Assembly: GCF_000764025.1 (NCBI RefSeq)
Contig: NZ_KN234764.1
Location: forward strand, 16,226-80,225
DNA length: 64,000 bases
Direction of reading: 5' to 3'
DNA from: Pseudohaliea rubra DSM 19751
Lineage (GTDB): Bacteria > Pseudomonadota > Gammaproteobacteria > Pseudomonadales > Halieaceae
Below the pieces are notes generated by a model that saw only the letters and a list, made by a program, of their open reading frames with translations, was not told the DNA's origin and searched no databases. This document shows, piece after piece, positions 39,689 to 49,749 of the stretch. Each line of letters begins with the position of its first letter. Position 1 is the stretch's first letter. A program made the position numbers and the translations under genes.

Positions 39689-40381
39689 ATGCCAACGGCA
39701 ATGATCACCGGGGCCAACCGGGGCATCGGCCTCGAACTGCTGCGGCAGTACGCGCAGCAGGGCTGGCGGGTCCTGGGCACCTGCCGCAACCCGGAAACAG
39801 CAAGCGCCGCCCAGGCCCTGGCGGACGCCCACGACAGCGTCTCTCTGCACGCGCTGGACGTGACGGATGCGGCCGCGGTAGCGGCCCTGGCGGTGTCCCT
39901 AGACAGCAGCCGTATCGACGTACTCGTCCTGAATGCGGGCGTCATGAGCCCTGGGGCCAACACCCTCGGCGAGCTCGACGCCTCGGCTTTCCTGCACGTC
40001 CTTGAGGTCAACGTGGTCGCGCCGGCGATCTGCGCCCAGGCCTTCCGCCGGCACGTGGCGACGAGCGAGCGCCGGATCATCGTCGGTATGGGCAGCTATC
40101 TTGGCAGCATCGCCAGCAACAACGAGGGCGGGCTGTACAGCTATCGCAGCGCCAAGGCGGGCCTGCACGCGATCATGCGCAGCCTCAGCGTCGACCTGCG
40201 CGACGAGGGCGTCACCGCCATCGCCATGCATCCAGGATGGGTGCAGACCGACATGGGCGGGCCCGACGCATCCCTCAGCACGGAGGCGTCAGTCGCTGGG
40301 ATCCTTCGCGTGATCGATGGACTGAAGCCCGGCGACAGCGGGCGCCTGCTCACCTACGCCGGCGAGGAACTGCCCTGGTAG
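39689..40381 (+). CDS. short-chain dehydrogenase/reductase
   Basis: A 230-residue classical SDR. The cofactor motif TGANRGIGLEL, the structural NAG in VLVLNAGVM, the catalytic Ser in GMGSYLGSIAS, and YSYRSAKAGL with the Tyr/Lys pair are all intact. Preferred start is ATG 39689, eight bases after GGAG. ATG 39674 has no ribosome site. It resembles C-factor-like SDRs. Substrate unknown. Confidence 0.9.
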   Translation: MPTAMITGANRGIGLELLRQYAQQGWRVLGTCRNPETASAAQALADAHDSVSLHALDVTDAAAVAALAVSLDSSRIDVLVLNAGVMSPGANTLGELDASAFLHVLEVNVVAPAICAQAFRRHVATSERRIIVGMGSYLGSIASNNEGGLYSYRSAKAGLHAIMRSLSVDLRDEGVTAIAMHPGWVQTDMGGPDASLSTEASVAGILRVIDGLKPGDSGRLLTYAGEELPW

Positions 40382-40473
40382 ACGCCGCAGGGGGCGCGCA
40401 TCGAGGGGCACACCCGCATTATCACCGACAGCCCCGTGAGCTCGGCCAGCACCACCGGGCGTGGCCGCGCGCA

Positions 40474-40965
40474 TCACAGGGCGTCCTCGTCCGCCTCCAG
40501 TTCCGTGACGGCCATGGCGGCTCCCTTGACCAGCGGCGCAGGCTGCCGCGGCGCACTCCAGTGGCAGTTCGCCGCGAGAAGATCCTCGACGATTGTCCCG
40601 AGATCACCGTAGGCGCGCCCCGCCCGGGCTTCGCGCAGCGCATTGATGCGACTGCTGCTCTCGCCGGTATGCCAAGTGAGACGGCCGCTCAGCAGCACAA
40701 ATCCGTGCTGTGACAATACGGCGCCCTCGACGCCGATATCCCGCGGCTCCACGGTGCGGTAGTTGAGAAGCCCGTGCTCAGACAGCCAGATCAGCGTTTC
40801 GAAGCTGGCCCGGGACTTGCGGTCCGGCAGGCCCGTCATATCCCAGCGGATCGGCCCCGTCAGATCCTCCACCAGCAGCAGATGCCGGACCGGAAAGGCC
40901 GCGTAGAGTTTGCAGAAGACCTCGGCCGTCACGTAGTGGAAGTCGTCGATATGCGCTGGCTGCAT
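40474..40965 (-). CDS. hypothetical cytoplasmic protein
   Basis: A 163-residue protein beginning MQPAHIDDFHYVTAEVFCKL, with a possible winged-helix-like stretch RASFETLIWLSEHGLLNY. No signal peptide, membrane helix or catalytic motif was recognised. It is convergent with the SDR gene. The ATG at 40965 is preferred over a TTG two codons upstream. Confidence 0.65.
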   Translation of the reverse strand: MQPAHIDDFHYVTAEVFCKLYAAFPVRHLLLVEDLTGPIRWDMTGLPDRKSRASFETLIWLSEHGLLNYRTVEPRDIGVEGAVLSQHGFVLLSGRLTWHTGESSSRINALREARAGRAYGDLGTIVEDLLAANCHWSAPRQPAPLVKGAAMAVTELEADEDAL

Positions 40966-41077
40966 GGACAATCGGCTCTCAGGTCAGACAAGGGCGGCCC
41001 CACCGCGGGTAGCCGGAAAGGTAGGCAGGAGGAGACCATACACTGGACCCTGCCCGGTGGTCACGGCGGCCATGGCG

Positions 41078-41758
41078 CTAACGCCAGGCGAAGAGCGGCT
41101 GCTCGAAATGAGCGACGCGGGTATGGCGACCGAAAAGCGCCACCTCCCGGAACTGGTAGAGCATCGCCCCCGTGGGCGAATAGATAACGTCATCGTGGAA
41201 GTTCATGGACAGCACCTCACCATCACTCTCGGCAATGCGCTGGAGTACCGGTGAATCCGGCCGCGCCAGCTCCCGGAAGGGAAAGGGACGCAGGAAGTCC
41301 ACTTCGGCGGGGTTGGGGGTGAGGTCACGCCAGTCACAGTCACCCCAGACTACCACCGGGGTGATCACATAGCCCGAGCGCGTGGCGTAGTCATCGAGCA
41401 CGCCGAGCACGGCGTCACCGCCGGCAAAGAGCCCCACCTCCTCATGCAGTTCGCGCAGAGCGCCCTCGATCGCGGATTCTCCCTGGTCGCGCCGCCCCCC
41501 TGGCAGCGCCCACTGGCGGGAATGGGCGCGCAGCGTGGCACTGCGCCGGGTGACGATGATGGCCGGCTTGTCACCGTCGCGGCAGACCGTCAGGCAGACC
41601 GCGGCGGCGCGACGCCCTCCGGCGGCGATCACCCGCGGCTCGAAGGGTTCGAGGTGCTTCTCGAGCACGGTGCGCAGCGCGGAACTGTAGCGAAAAAGAT
41701 CCAGCGGGATTCCCCGATCATGTGCATTCAGGCCGGGAATCACTCCCGCTGCCTCCAT
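41078..41758 (-). CDS. Nudix hydrolase, CoA-pyrophosphatase-like
   Basis: A 226-residue Nudix enzyme. The Nudix box is complete: GGRRDQGESAIEGALRELHE followed by EVGL. The segment before it (RRSATLRAHSRQWALP) matches the LLxxRSxxxRxHxGQxxFPGG signature of NudL/CoA diphosphatases, suggesting hydrolysis of coenzyme A or its derivatives. The C-terminal region is longer than in minimal Nudix proteins. Confidence 0.85.
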   Translation of the reverse strand: MEAAGVIPGLNAHDRGIPLDLFRYSSALRTVLEKHLEPFEPRVIAAGGRRAAAVCLTVCRDGDKPAIIVTRRSATLRAHSRQWALPGGRRDQGESAIEGALRELHEEVGLFAGGDAVLGVLDDYATRSGYVITPVVVWGDCDWRDLTPNPAEVDFLRPFPFRELARPDSPVLQRIAESDGEVLSMNFHDDVIYSPTGAMLYQFREVALFGRHTRVAHFEQPLFAWR

Positions 41759-41871
41759 TCTTCAATGCCCGGGCGCGCAAGGCAAGGGGCGGCCGGGGGC
41801 TACCCTGACCCGCCGGGCGGCCGGTATGCTGGGTGAGCACTGCAAACGGTCATGGGGAAAGGCCCGCCGCC

Positions 41872-42501
41872 ATGTATTACGGTGAGTACCTGAACAGCAT
41901 CAGTCACCTGGTTGGCGCCGTGCTGGCCCTGGTGGGCCTCGGCGCGCTCATGGCGGTGGCCGTGCAGAGCGGCGACGGCAGGCTCCTCGCCGGCTTTGCC
42001 GTTTATGGCCTGACCCTGGTGCTGCTCTACACCATGTCGACGCTGTACCACAGCTTCCACCCGCCACGCCTCAAACAGGTATTCAAGGTGCTGGACCATA
42101 TCAGCATCTACCTGCTTATCGCCGGCACTTACACGCCCTTTATGCTGGTCAGCGTGCCGGGGCCGAAGGCGACGATGATCCTCGCCGTGGTCTGGGGCCT
42201 GGCCGCGGCCGGTACACTCTCGGAGGTGTTCCTGCGCGGGCGCATCGTGAAGGTGATACAGCTGGTGACCTTTCTCGCCATGGGCTGGGCCTGCGCCCTC
42301 GACCTCGACAGCCTGCGCGCCGCCCTGCCCCGCCCCGGCTTTCTGCTCCTTCTTCTTGGCGGCATCGCCTATACCGCCGGGGTCATCTTCTACGTGCTCG
42401 ATAAGCTGAAGCGCCTGAGTCACGCCCACGGTATCTGGCACGCCTTTGTGCTCTGCGGGTCGGTGCTGCACTTCATCGCCGTGATCGGTTACGTGCGCTA
42501 G
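41872..42501 (+). CDS. hemolysin III family (PAQR-type) membrane protein
   Basis: A 209-residue, seven-helix membrane protein. The metal-site residues are visible as STLYHSF near the first helices and IWHAFVLCGSVLHF near the end, with HISIYLLIAGTYTPF between. Bacterial members (YqfA/TrhA) affect membrane homeostasis. Haemolysis is not implied. I start at ATG 41872 rather than GTG 41833. Confidence 0.88.
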   Translation: MYYGEYLNSISHLVGAVLALVGLGALMAVAVQSGDGRLLAGFAVYGLTLVLLYTMSTLYHSFHPPRLKQVFKVLDHISIYLLIAGTYTPFMLVSVPGPKATMILAVVWGLAAAGTLSEVFLRGRIVKVIQLVTFLAMGWACALDLDSLRAALPRPGFLLLLLGGIAYTAGVIFYVLDKLKRLSHAHGIWHAFVLCGSVLHFIAVIGYVR

Positions 42502-42595
42502 CCTCCGCACCCCCGGCCGGCGCGAGATTGTTGACCCCTCCGCCGGCAATCACCGTTAGACTACACATCTGTTTTTCCGCCATCCCGGGCTCTCC

Positions 42596-43567
<972 letters not shown>

Positions 43568-43580
43568 GGCCTGTTGCCGC

Positions 43581-45410
43581 TCAGCGGCTCTTCCCCTCGG
43601 GCTTTTTGCTCGCAGGCTTCTTGCTCACAAGCTTCTTGCCCGCCGGTTTCTTGCCGCCGTTTTTTTTGCCCGAGGGCTTGTGACCACCGGGCTTGCGGTC
43701 CTTGTCCTTGCGACCGGTGGCCGCCGGCGCGCCGTCGCCGGCGCGGGAGATCTGCAGCTTCTGGCCGCTCACCCATACCGACTGAAGGTGCCGGAAGATC
43801 TCCGCGGGCATACCCTCCGGCAGGTCCACAAGGCTGTGATCGTCGAAGATCTGGATGCGGCCGATATACTCCGCATCCACCTCGGCCTCATTGGCGATCG
43901 CGCCCACGATGTTACCGGGGCGGACGCCATGCTGCCGGCCGACCTCGACCCGGTAACGCGCCAGGCCCGCCTCGGGATGCTCCCGAGCGCCATCCGCGGC
44001 CTGCCGCCGGGGCTTGCCGCCCTCCTCCCGGCCCGGCCGCACTTCCCGCGCCGGCGGTCGCTCCGCCGCCTCCGTGAAGGCCGCCTTCGCGCTGCTCCCG
44101 GGCTGTGCCTCCCCCTGGCTGAGCAGCACCAGCGCCGCGGCCACTTCGATGATCGGCACACCGAACTCCTGCTGGTACTCCTCCACCAGGCGCCGGGCCG
44201 CGTCGAGGTCCCGGCTGGCCAGGGTCTCGGTAATCCGCGCCTTGAAGCGGGCGGAACGGCGGTCTGTCACCTGCTCCGCCGTTGGCAGCGCCATGGGCTC
44301 GATGGGCTGCCCCGTGGCGCGCTCGATAGCGCGCAGCAGCCGCCGCTCACGACTGGCGGCGAAAAGAATCGCCTCGCCGCTACGCCCGGCACGGCCGGTG
44401 CGGCCGATGCGATGAACGTAGGCCTCCGGATCGTTGGGAATATCGTAATTGATCACGTGGCTGACCCGCTCCACGTCGAGACCGCGGGCGGCCACGTCCG
44501 TCGCCACCACGATATCGAGGCCGCCGGACTTTAACTTTTCCACGGTTTTTTCCCGCTGCGCCTGCGCGATGTCACCGTTGAGAGCCGCGCTGGCAAAGCC
44601 TCGGGCCGCCAGCTTGTCGGCCAGCTCCTGGGTCGCCAGCCGCGTGCGCACGAAGATGATCACGCCGTCGGTATCCTCGGTTTCGAGGATGCGGGTCAGC
44701 GCGTCCAGCTTGTGCACTCCGGCCATCATCCACACCCGCTGGCGGATGGAGGCGTTGGTCACGGTTTTCTGCCGGATGGTGATCTCTTCCGGGTTGCGCA
44801 GGTGCTTGCCGGCGATGCGCCGGATCGCGTCCGGCATGGTTGCGGAGAACAGCGCGATCTGCCGCTCCCGCGGCGTCTGCTCGAGAATCCACTCCACATC
44901 ATCGATGAAGCCCATACGCAGCATCTCGTCGGCCTCGTCGAGGACCAGGGTGCGCAGCCCCGAGAGGTCCAGGGAGCCCCGGCGCATATGGTCCATGACC
45001 CGCCCCGGCGTGCCCACGATAACCTGTACGCCACGCTGCAGCGTGCGCAGCTGCGTGCGGTAGTCCGACCCCCCGTAGAGAGGCAGTACCCGGAAGCCCT
45101 TGAGGTGGGCGGCGTACTTCTGGAAGGCCTCGGCGACCTGAATCGCCAGTTCCCGGGTCGGCGCCAGCACCAGCGCCTGGGGCTTTGTCTGTCCGGGGTC
45201 CAGCGTGGCGAGGACGGGCAGCGCGAAGGCGGCGGTCTTGCCGGTGCCGGTCTGCGCCTGCCCCACAAGATCCTGCCCCGCGAGCAGCGGGGGGATGGTC
45301 AGGGACTGGATCGTGGAGGGCGTTTCATAGCCCACCTCGGCCAGGGACTGGAGCAGGAATGGGGGGAGTGACAGCTCGGCAAAGCTGCCGATAGGGGTTG
45401 CCGTGGTCAT
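43581..45410 (-). CDS. deaD: DEAD-box RNA helicase (DeaD/CsdA-like)
   Basis: A 609-residue RNA helicase for ribosome assembly and RNA decay. Motifs are Q (YETPSTIQ), I (AQTGTGKTAA), II (DEAD), III (SAT) and VI (HRIGRTGRAGR). A DbpA-type RNA-binding domain lies near residues 470-560. The C-terminal ~40 residues are a lysine-rich tail with GKKPAGKK-like repeats. It is slightly shorter than E. coli DeaD (629). Confidence 0.92.
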   Translation of the reverse strand: MTTATPIGSFAELSLPPFLLQSLAEVGYETPSTIQSLTIPPLLAGQDLVGQAQTGTGKTAAFALPVLATLDPGQTKPQALVLAPTRELAIQVAEAFQKYAAHLKGFRVLPLYGGSDYRTQLRTLQRGVQVIVGTPGRVMDHMRRGSLDLSGLRTLVLDEADEMLRMGFIDDVEWILEQTPRERQIALFSATMPDAIRRIAGKHLRNPEEITIRQKTVTNASIRQRVWMMAGVHKLDALTRILETEDTDGVIIFVRTRLATQELADKLAARGFASAALNGDIAQAQREKTVEKLKSGGLDIVVATDVAARGLDVERVSHVINYDIPNDPEAYVHRIGRTGRAGRSGEAILFAASRERRLLRAIERATGQPIEPMALPTAEQVTDRRSARFKARITETLASRDLDAARRLVEEYQQEFGVPIIEVAAALVLLSQGEAQPGSSAKAAFTEAAERPPAREVRPGREEGGKPRRQAADGAREHPEAGLARYRVEVGRQHGVRPGNIVGAIANEAEVDAEYIGRIQIFDDHSLVDLPEGMPAEIFRHLQSVWVSGQKLQISRAGDGAPAATGRKDKDRKPGGHKPSGKKNGGKKPAGKKLVSKKPASKKPEGKSR

Positions 45411-45495
45411 GGGCGGGATACCGGAAGTAAAGGTGATTCACCCGGTCGCGGGCGATCTGTCCACTATACAGGTACCCGGCCGCTGCAGGGTGTGA

Positions 45496-46395
45496 TTAGT
45501 TGGGTTCCCGCTCGTTTTCCCCGTCTTCATCGCCGTCCTCGCCGCCCTCCTCAGCCGCGCGGAGGCGACGTTGACGTTGTGCTTCCTCCGCCAGCACGGC
45601 GCGGATCTCCGCCAGCACGCCCTCGGTGTCAGCGGCCTCCGTGGGCAGGTCGAAGTGACCCGTGAGGGGGACCTCGGGGTCGAGCTCACCGGACTCGAAG
45701 CGGTCCCAGAGCTCCTCCGCATAATGCGTGTTCAGGAGCTCGGGCGCGAACTGTCCGTAGTAGCGAGTCACGTTAAGGATATCCCGGGCCAGCATGGCCT
45801 GGGCGTTGTTATTGCCGGCGGCATAAACCGCCTGGGGGAGGTCGATGATCACCGGGCCGTCCTCGTTGACGAGGATATTAAACTCGGAGAGGTCACCGTG
45901 GATGAGGCCGGCATCCAGCATGCGCAGCACATAGTGCATAAGCAGCGCATGGTCTTCCCGAGCCTGCTCCGCATCCATGGTGACATCGTTCAGCCGCGGC
46001 GCCACGTCACCGGCCTCATCGGTGACCAGCTCCATGAGCAGCACCCCATCGAAACAGCCAAAGGGGCGGGGTACGCGCACCTCGGCCCGGGCCAGGCGGT
46101 AGAGCGCGTCGACCTCGGCGTTCTGCCAGGTCTCCTCCTGCTGCTGCCGGCCGAAGCGGGACCGCTTGTCCATGGCCCGGGCCCGCCGGCTGTTGCGCAC
46201 CTTGCGCCCTTCGGTGTACTGGGCCGCCTTTTTGAAACTGCGCTTGGCCGCATCCTTGTAGATTTTCGCGCAGCGCAGTTCGCCGGCGCTGCGGACGATG
46301 AAGACGTCAGCCTCCTTGCCGCTCATGAGGGGGCTGATGACCTCGTCGATGAGGCCCTCTTCCAGGAGCGGCTGGAGGCGCCGGGGGGCTTTCAT
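45496..46395 (-). CDS. RIO1-type serine protein kinase
   Basis: A 299-residue atypical kinase. The ATP-binding segment SGKEADVFIVRSAGELRCAK, the catalytic loop LIHGDLSEFNILV and the metal-binding IIDLPQAV are intact. The C-terminus (about 30 residues) is highly acidic. Related proteobacterial proteins are annotated as RIO kinases of unknown target. It overlaps the serine hydrolase gene by 4 bp, so the two are probably co-translated. Confidence 0.88.
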   Translation of the reverse strand: MKAPRRLQPLLEEGLIDEVISPLMSGKEADVFIVRSAGELRCAKIYKDAAKRSFKKAAQYTEGRKVRNSRRARAMDKRSRFGRQQQEETWQNAEVDALYRLARAEVRVPRPFGCFDGVLLMELVTDEAGDVAPRLNDVTMDAEQAREDHALLMHYVLRMLDAGLIHGDLSEFNILVNEDGPVIIDLPQAVYAAGNNNAQAMLARDILNVTRYYGQFAPELLNTHYAEELWDRFESGELDPEVPLTGHFDLPTEAADTEGVLAEIRAVLAEEAQRQRRLRAAEEGGEDGDEDGENEREPN

Positions 46396-47714
46396 GGTGT
46401 CTTTTCCTGCTCTGGGGCGCCGGGAGCGACGGGCTGACCATCGCCCGAGGCGCTCGAATCCACTGCGTCAAGCGGCGTCCCGTGGTGGTCAAACAGGCCG
46501 CTGTTCGCCAGCTGCCGGGCGACCGGCAGCATGCCGTTGACGCTCTCGCTGAAGTCCAGGCCAGTGCCGAACCAGGCGATGACCAGCTCCCGGGCGGGGT
46601 CAACGTAAAGTCCCTGGCCATCGTAGCCGCTCTTGAAAAAGGCGCCATCACCCCAGACGTAATCCCACTGCCAGGACGAGTGGCGGGGCAGGTCGTCGCC
46701 GAGCGTCGCCCGCAGCTCGTCAAGATCTTCCGCCTCGAGGGCGATGCCCTCTTTCTGGATAGCCTCGACCAGCCCACTGTCGATGGCGCCGAAATGCTCT
46801 GGAACCGTGAACAGCTCCCCGAAGCGGGCGAGGTCACGCAGACGCAGCGAAAAGCCGCCGGCCGCGTAAGGGTAGCCATCGCTGCTGATAGCGATGAGCG
46901 CGTCGGCCTCGGGGCCAAGGCGGGCCCACAGCTGCGCCTGCACGACCTCCGCAAAGGGTTTTCCGGTTACGGCCTCGATGACGAGACCCAGCACGGCGGT
47001 ATTGGCGGAGACATACTCGTTGCGCGCGCCCGGCGGCCCGCGGCGGGCCATGGCCCGAAGCTCCGCCGGGAGGCTGCTCTTCCGGCCCGTGGGAGCAGTA
47101 ATGTCCAGCGCCTCCTCGAGGCGGTAAATGCAGGTCGAACTATCCTGGTAGCCGTCACTGTCCAGGCAATCAATGCCCGAACCCATAGCTGCGACGGCCT
47201 GCAACGGCGTGCCGGCCCAGGCCGTCCCGGCCAGGACGGGCAGGTACCGTTCCACCGGGGCCGCCATGGCGACCCGGCCTTCGCGCACCAGCGCGGCAAG
47301 GGTCGTTGCGGTCAGCACCTTGCTCACGGACCAGGCGAAGTGCCGCTCCCAGGGCGCCATGTGTGGATAGGCCTCAAAGGCAATAGCGCCCCGGTGCAGA
47401 ACGATCACGCCGTCCAACAGCGCGTCACCGGCAACGTAAGCGGAAAAGGTCGAAGAGTTGCCGGAATGGACCACCGGCAGCGCCGCGAGCCCTTCCAGCG
47501 ACGCCTCCGGCAGCGGCCGCGGGGCCGCCGTGCGATGCACCGTAGCCTGATACCGGTAGGCCGCCGTGTGCAGATGGAACTGGCGGCTCACAGCGCCGCC
47601 GCTGTCGAAGTTCTGCGGTGTGACCGCCGTGAAACGGTCCCGGAAACCCTGGGCACCGGCATGGACAGCAAGGAGGCCGCAGAGGACGAAGAGAAGGGAA
47701 CGCTTGCAGGGCAT
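46392..47714 (-). CDS. exported serine hydrolase, class C beta-lactamase fold
   Basis: A 440-residue protein with a signal peptide (about residues 1-21, VHAGAQG). The active Ser/Lys pair is in AWSVSKVLTATTL and the second-motif Tyr in NEYVSANTAVLGL. Such proteins include esterases, D-aminopeptidases and 6-aminohexanoate-dimer hydrolases. Antibiotic resistance should not be assumed. I start at ATG 47714, with GGAGG six bases upstream, not at the longer frame. Confidence 0.88.
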   Translation of the reverse strand: MPCKRSLLFVLCGLLAVHAGAQGFRDRFTAVTPQNFDSGGAVSRQFHLHTAAYRYQATVHRTAAPRPLPEASLEGLAALPVVHSGNSSTFSAYVAGDALLDGVIVLHRGAIAFEAYPHMAPWERHFAWSVSKVLTATTLAALVREGRVAMAAPVERYLPVLAGTAWAGTPLQAVAAMGSGIDCLDSDGYQDSSTCIYRLEEALDITAPTGRKSSLPAELRAMARRGPPGARNEYVSANTAVLGLVIEAVTGKPFAEVVQAQLWARLGPEADALIAISSDGYPYAAGGFSLRLRDLARFGELFTVPEHFGAIDSGLVEAIQKEGIALEAEDLDELRATLGDDLPRHSSWQWDYVWGDGAFFKSGYDGQGLYVDPARELVIAWFGTGLDFSESVNGMLPVARQLANSGLFDHHGTPLDAVDSSASGDGQPVAPGAPEQEKTP

Positions 47715-47903
47715 AACAGGCCTCCAGGGCAGGCACAGAAAAGCTCCGAGACCAGCGGCTCGGGGGCCGCACATCATACCCCAGGCGCGGCCCTGACACG
47801 CGGCCGCCGGCGGTGACGTGCCCCATCCTTGATCCGCCGCACTGGCCTTTGTCATCGTGGCGCGCATACTGGAGGCCGATTGATAACGGCAGGTGAGGCC
47901 ATC

Positions 47904-49064
47904 ATGCACAGCAAGCGCGGGCTCATTTTTGCAATCCTCGCGGCGGCGCTGGCCCTGGCGCTGCTCATCGGCTGGCTCGCACGGCCGGAGCCTGTCCCCG
48001 TGCGCGTGGAGGCCGTCGCCCGGGGCCCCGTCCAGGCCACGGTAGCGAACACCCGGGCCGGCACCATCGAGGCCTGCCGTCGGGCCGGGATTTCACCGCG
48101 CCTCGGCGGCCAGATCGATCTCATGCCGGTAAGCGAGGGCGATGTGGTGGAAAAGGACCAGATCCTCATGGCGTTCTGGAACGACGACCTGCGGGCGCGG
48201 GTAAGGCTCGCCGAGAGCGAGCTGCAGGCCTCCGGGGCGCGCAGTGAGCAGGCCTGCATCGTTGCCGACCGCGCCGCCCGGGAGGCCGCGCGGCAGCAGC
48301 GACTGAGCACGCAGGGGCTCGCCTCCGAGGAAGCCATCGACAATGCCGAGAGCCGGGCACTGGCGCAGCAGGCTGCGTGCACGGCGGCGCGCGCCGCCGT
48401 GGAGGTCAGCCAGGCACAGCTGGAGGTCGCCAGGGCGGCTCTGGACCAGACGCAGCTTCGCGCCCCCTTCCCCGGTGTCATTGCCGAGGTGAACGGCGAG
48501 GTCGGCGAGTTTGTCACCCCCTCCCCCGTCGGCATACCCACGCCGCCGGCCGTGGACCTTATGGATATCAGCTGCCTCTACGTCTCCGCCCCCATCGATG
48601 AGGTCGATGCGCCGGCAATCCGCGTGGGCATGCCGGCGAACATCTCCCTCGATGCCTTCGGCGACCAGCGATTCCGGGGCCGCGTGCGCCGGGTCGCCCC
48701 CTACGTGCTCGACCTGGAGAAACAGGCCCGCACTGTCGACGTCGAGGTTGAGTTTCTCGAGGCGGCGGACTGCGACTGCATGCTGCCGGGCTACAGCGCG
48801 GACATCGAGGTCGTGCTGGCCCGGAAGGACAATGCACTGCGCGTCCCCACGCAGGCGGTGCGTGAGGGCAACCGCGTGTACCTGGTGAACGACGAGGGGC
48901 GCATCGAGGAACGCCACCTCGAGGTGGGCCTGCGCAACTGGGTCTGGACCGAGGTGACGGCGGGCCTGGTGGCGGGCGCCACGCTGGTACTCACCGTGGA
49001 CCGGGAAGGCGTAACTCCCGGCGCCCTGGTCGAAGCCCGCCGGCACGAGCGCAGCGATGATTGA
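47904..49064 (+). CDS. periplasmic adaptor of a MacAB-like efflux system
   Basis: A 386-residue membrane-fusion (HlyD/MacA-type) protein. An N-terminal membrane anchor (about residues 6-25), lipoyl halves around ISPRLGGQIDLMPVSEGDVV and LDQTQLRAPFPGVIAEVNGE, a coiled-coil hairpin between them and a beta-barrel region are visible. An unusual Cys pair occurs in AADCDCMLPG. Start at ATG 47904 after AGGTGAGG. It overlaps the ATPase gene by 8 bp. Confidence 0.9.
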   Translation: MHSKRGLIFAILAAALALALLIGWLARPEPVPVRVEAVARGPVQATVANTRAGTIEACRRAGISPRLGGQIDLMPVSEGDVVEKDQILMAFWNDDLRARVRLAESELQASGARSEQACIVADRAAREAARQQRLSTQGLASEEAIDNAESRALAQQAACTAARAAVEVSQAQLEVARAALDQTQLRAPFPGVIAEVNGEVGEFVTPSPVGIPTPPAVDLMDISCLYVSAPIDEVDAPAIRVGMPANISLDAFGDQRFRGRVRRVAPYVLDLEKQARTVDVEVEFLEAADCDCMLPGYSADIEVVLARKDNALRVPTQAVREGNRVYLVNDEGRIEERHLEVGLRNWVWTEVTAGLVAGATLVLTVDREGVTPGALVEARRHERSDD

Positions 49065-49749
49065 GCTGTCGCACATCGACCGGCACTTCCAGGTCGGCGA
49101 TCAACGGGTCAAGGCCCTGGACGACATCAACCTGCACATCGGTGCCGGGGAGTATGTTTCCATCATGGGGCCCTCCGGCTCGGGCAAGTCGACGCTCCTC
49201 AACCTTATCGGCCTCCTCGACCGGCCCAGCGCCGGCAGCTACCGCCTTGACGGCACGGACGTCACCGCCCTGAGCGATGTAGAGCAGGCGCAGGTGCGCA
49301 ACAGCCAGATCGGCTTCGTATTCCAGATGTTCCACCTCGTGCCGCGGCTCACCGCAGCGGAAAACGTGGCCCTGCCGCTGCTGCTGGCTGGAATGACGGC
49401 GGAGGCGCGGCAGCCGCTGGTGGCCAGCGCCCTGGAAGCCCTGGGCATGGCCGATCGGAGCCACCACCGGCCGGAACAGCTGTCCGGCGGTCAGCGCCAG
49501 CGCGTGGCCATTGCCCGGGCCACGGTCACCAAACCGCGGGTTCTCCTGGCCGACGAGCCCACGGGCAACCTCGATCAGAAGGCGGGTGGCGATGTGCTTG
49601 CCATTCTCGAAGGGCTGGTCGACGCGGGCATCACGCTGATCATGGTCACCCACGACCCCGCCATGGGCGGACGGGCGCAGCGGCAGCTGGCCATGAGGGA
49701 CGGGCGTCTGGTCAGCGATGAACAGGGATCGCCCCATGGCGACCCCTAG
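49057..49749 (+). CDS. ABC transporter ATPase, MacB/LolD type
   Basis: A 230-residue ATP-binding subunit. Walker A GPSGSGKSTLLNLIG, Q-loop FQMFHLVPRLTA, signature LSGGQRQRVAIARA, Walker B VLLADEPTGNLD and switch His in MVTHDPA are intact. It powers the two FtsX-like permeases encoded next. Confidence 0.95.
   Translation: MIELSHIDRHFQVGDQRVKALDDINLHIGAGEYVSIMGPSGSGKSTLLNLIGLLDRPSAGSYRLDGTDVTALSDVEQAQVRNSQIGFVFQMFHLVPRLTAAENVALPLLLAGMTAEARQPLVASALEALGMADRSHHRPEQLSGGQRQRVAIARATVTKPRVLLADEPTGNLDQKAGGDVLAILEGLVDAGITLIMVTHDPAMGGRAQRQLAMRDGRLVSDEQGSPHGDP

Noticed and set aside
46392..47714. Beta-lactam resistance gene
   Set aside because: The SxxK and Tyr motifs fit the broad serine-hydrolase family, but the protein has no close AmpC features beyond the fold and no AmpR-like regulator nearby.
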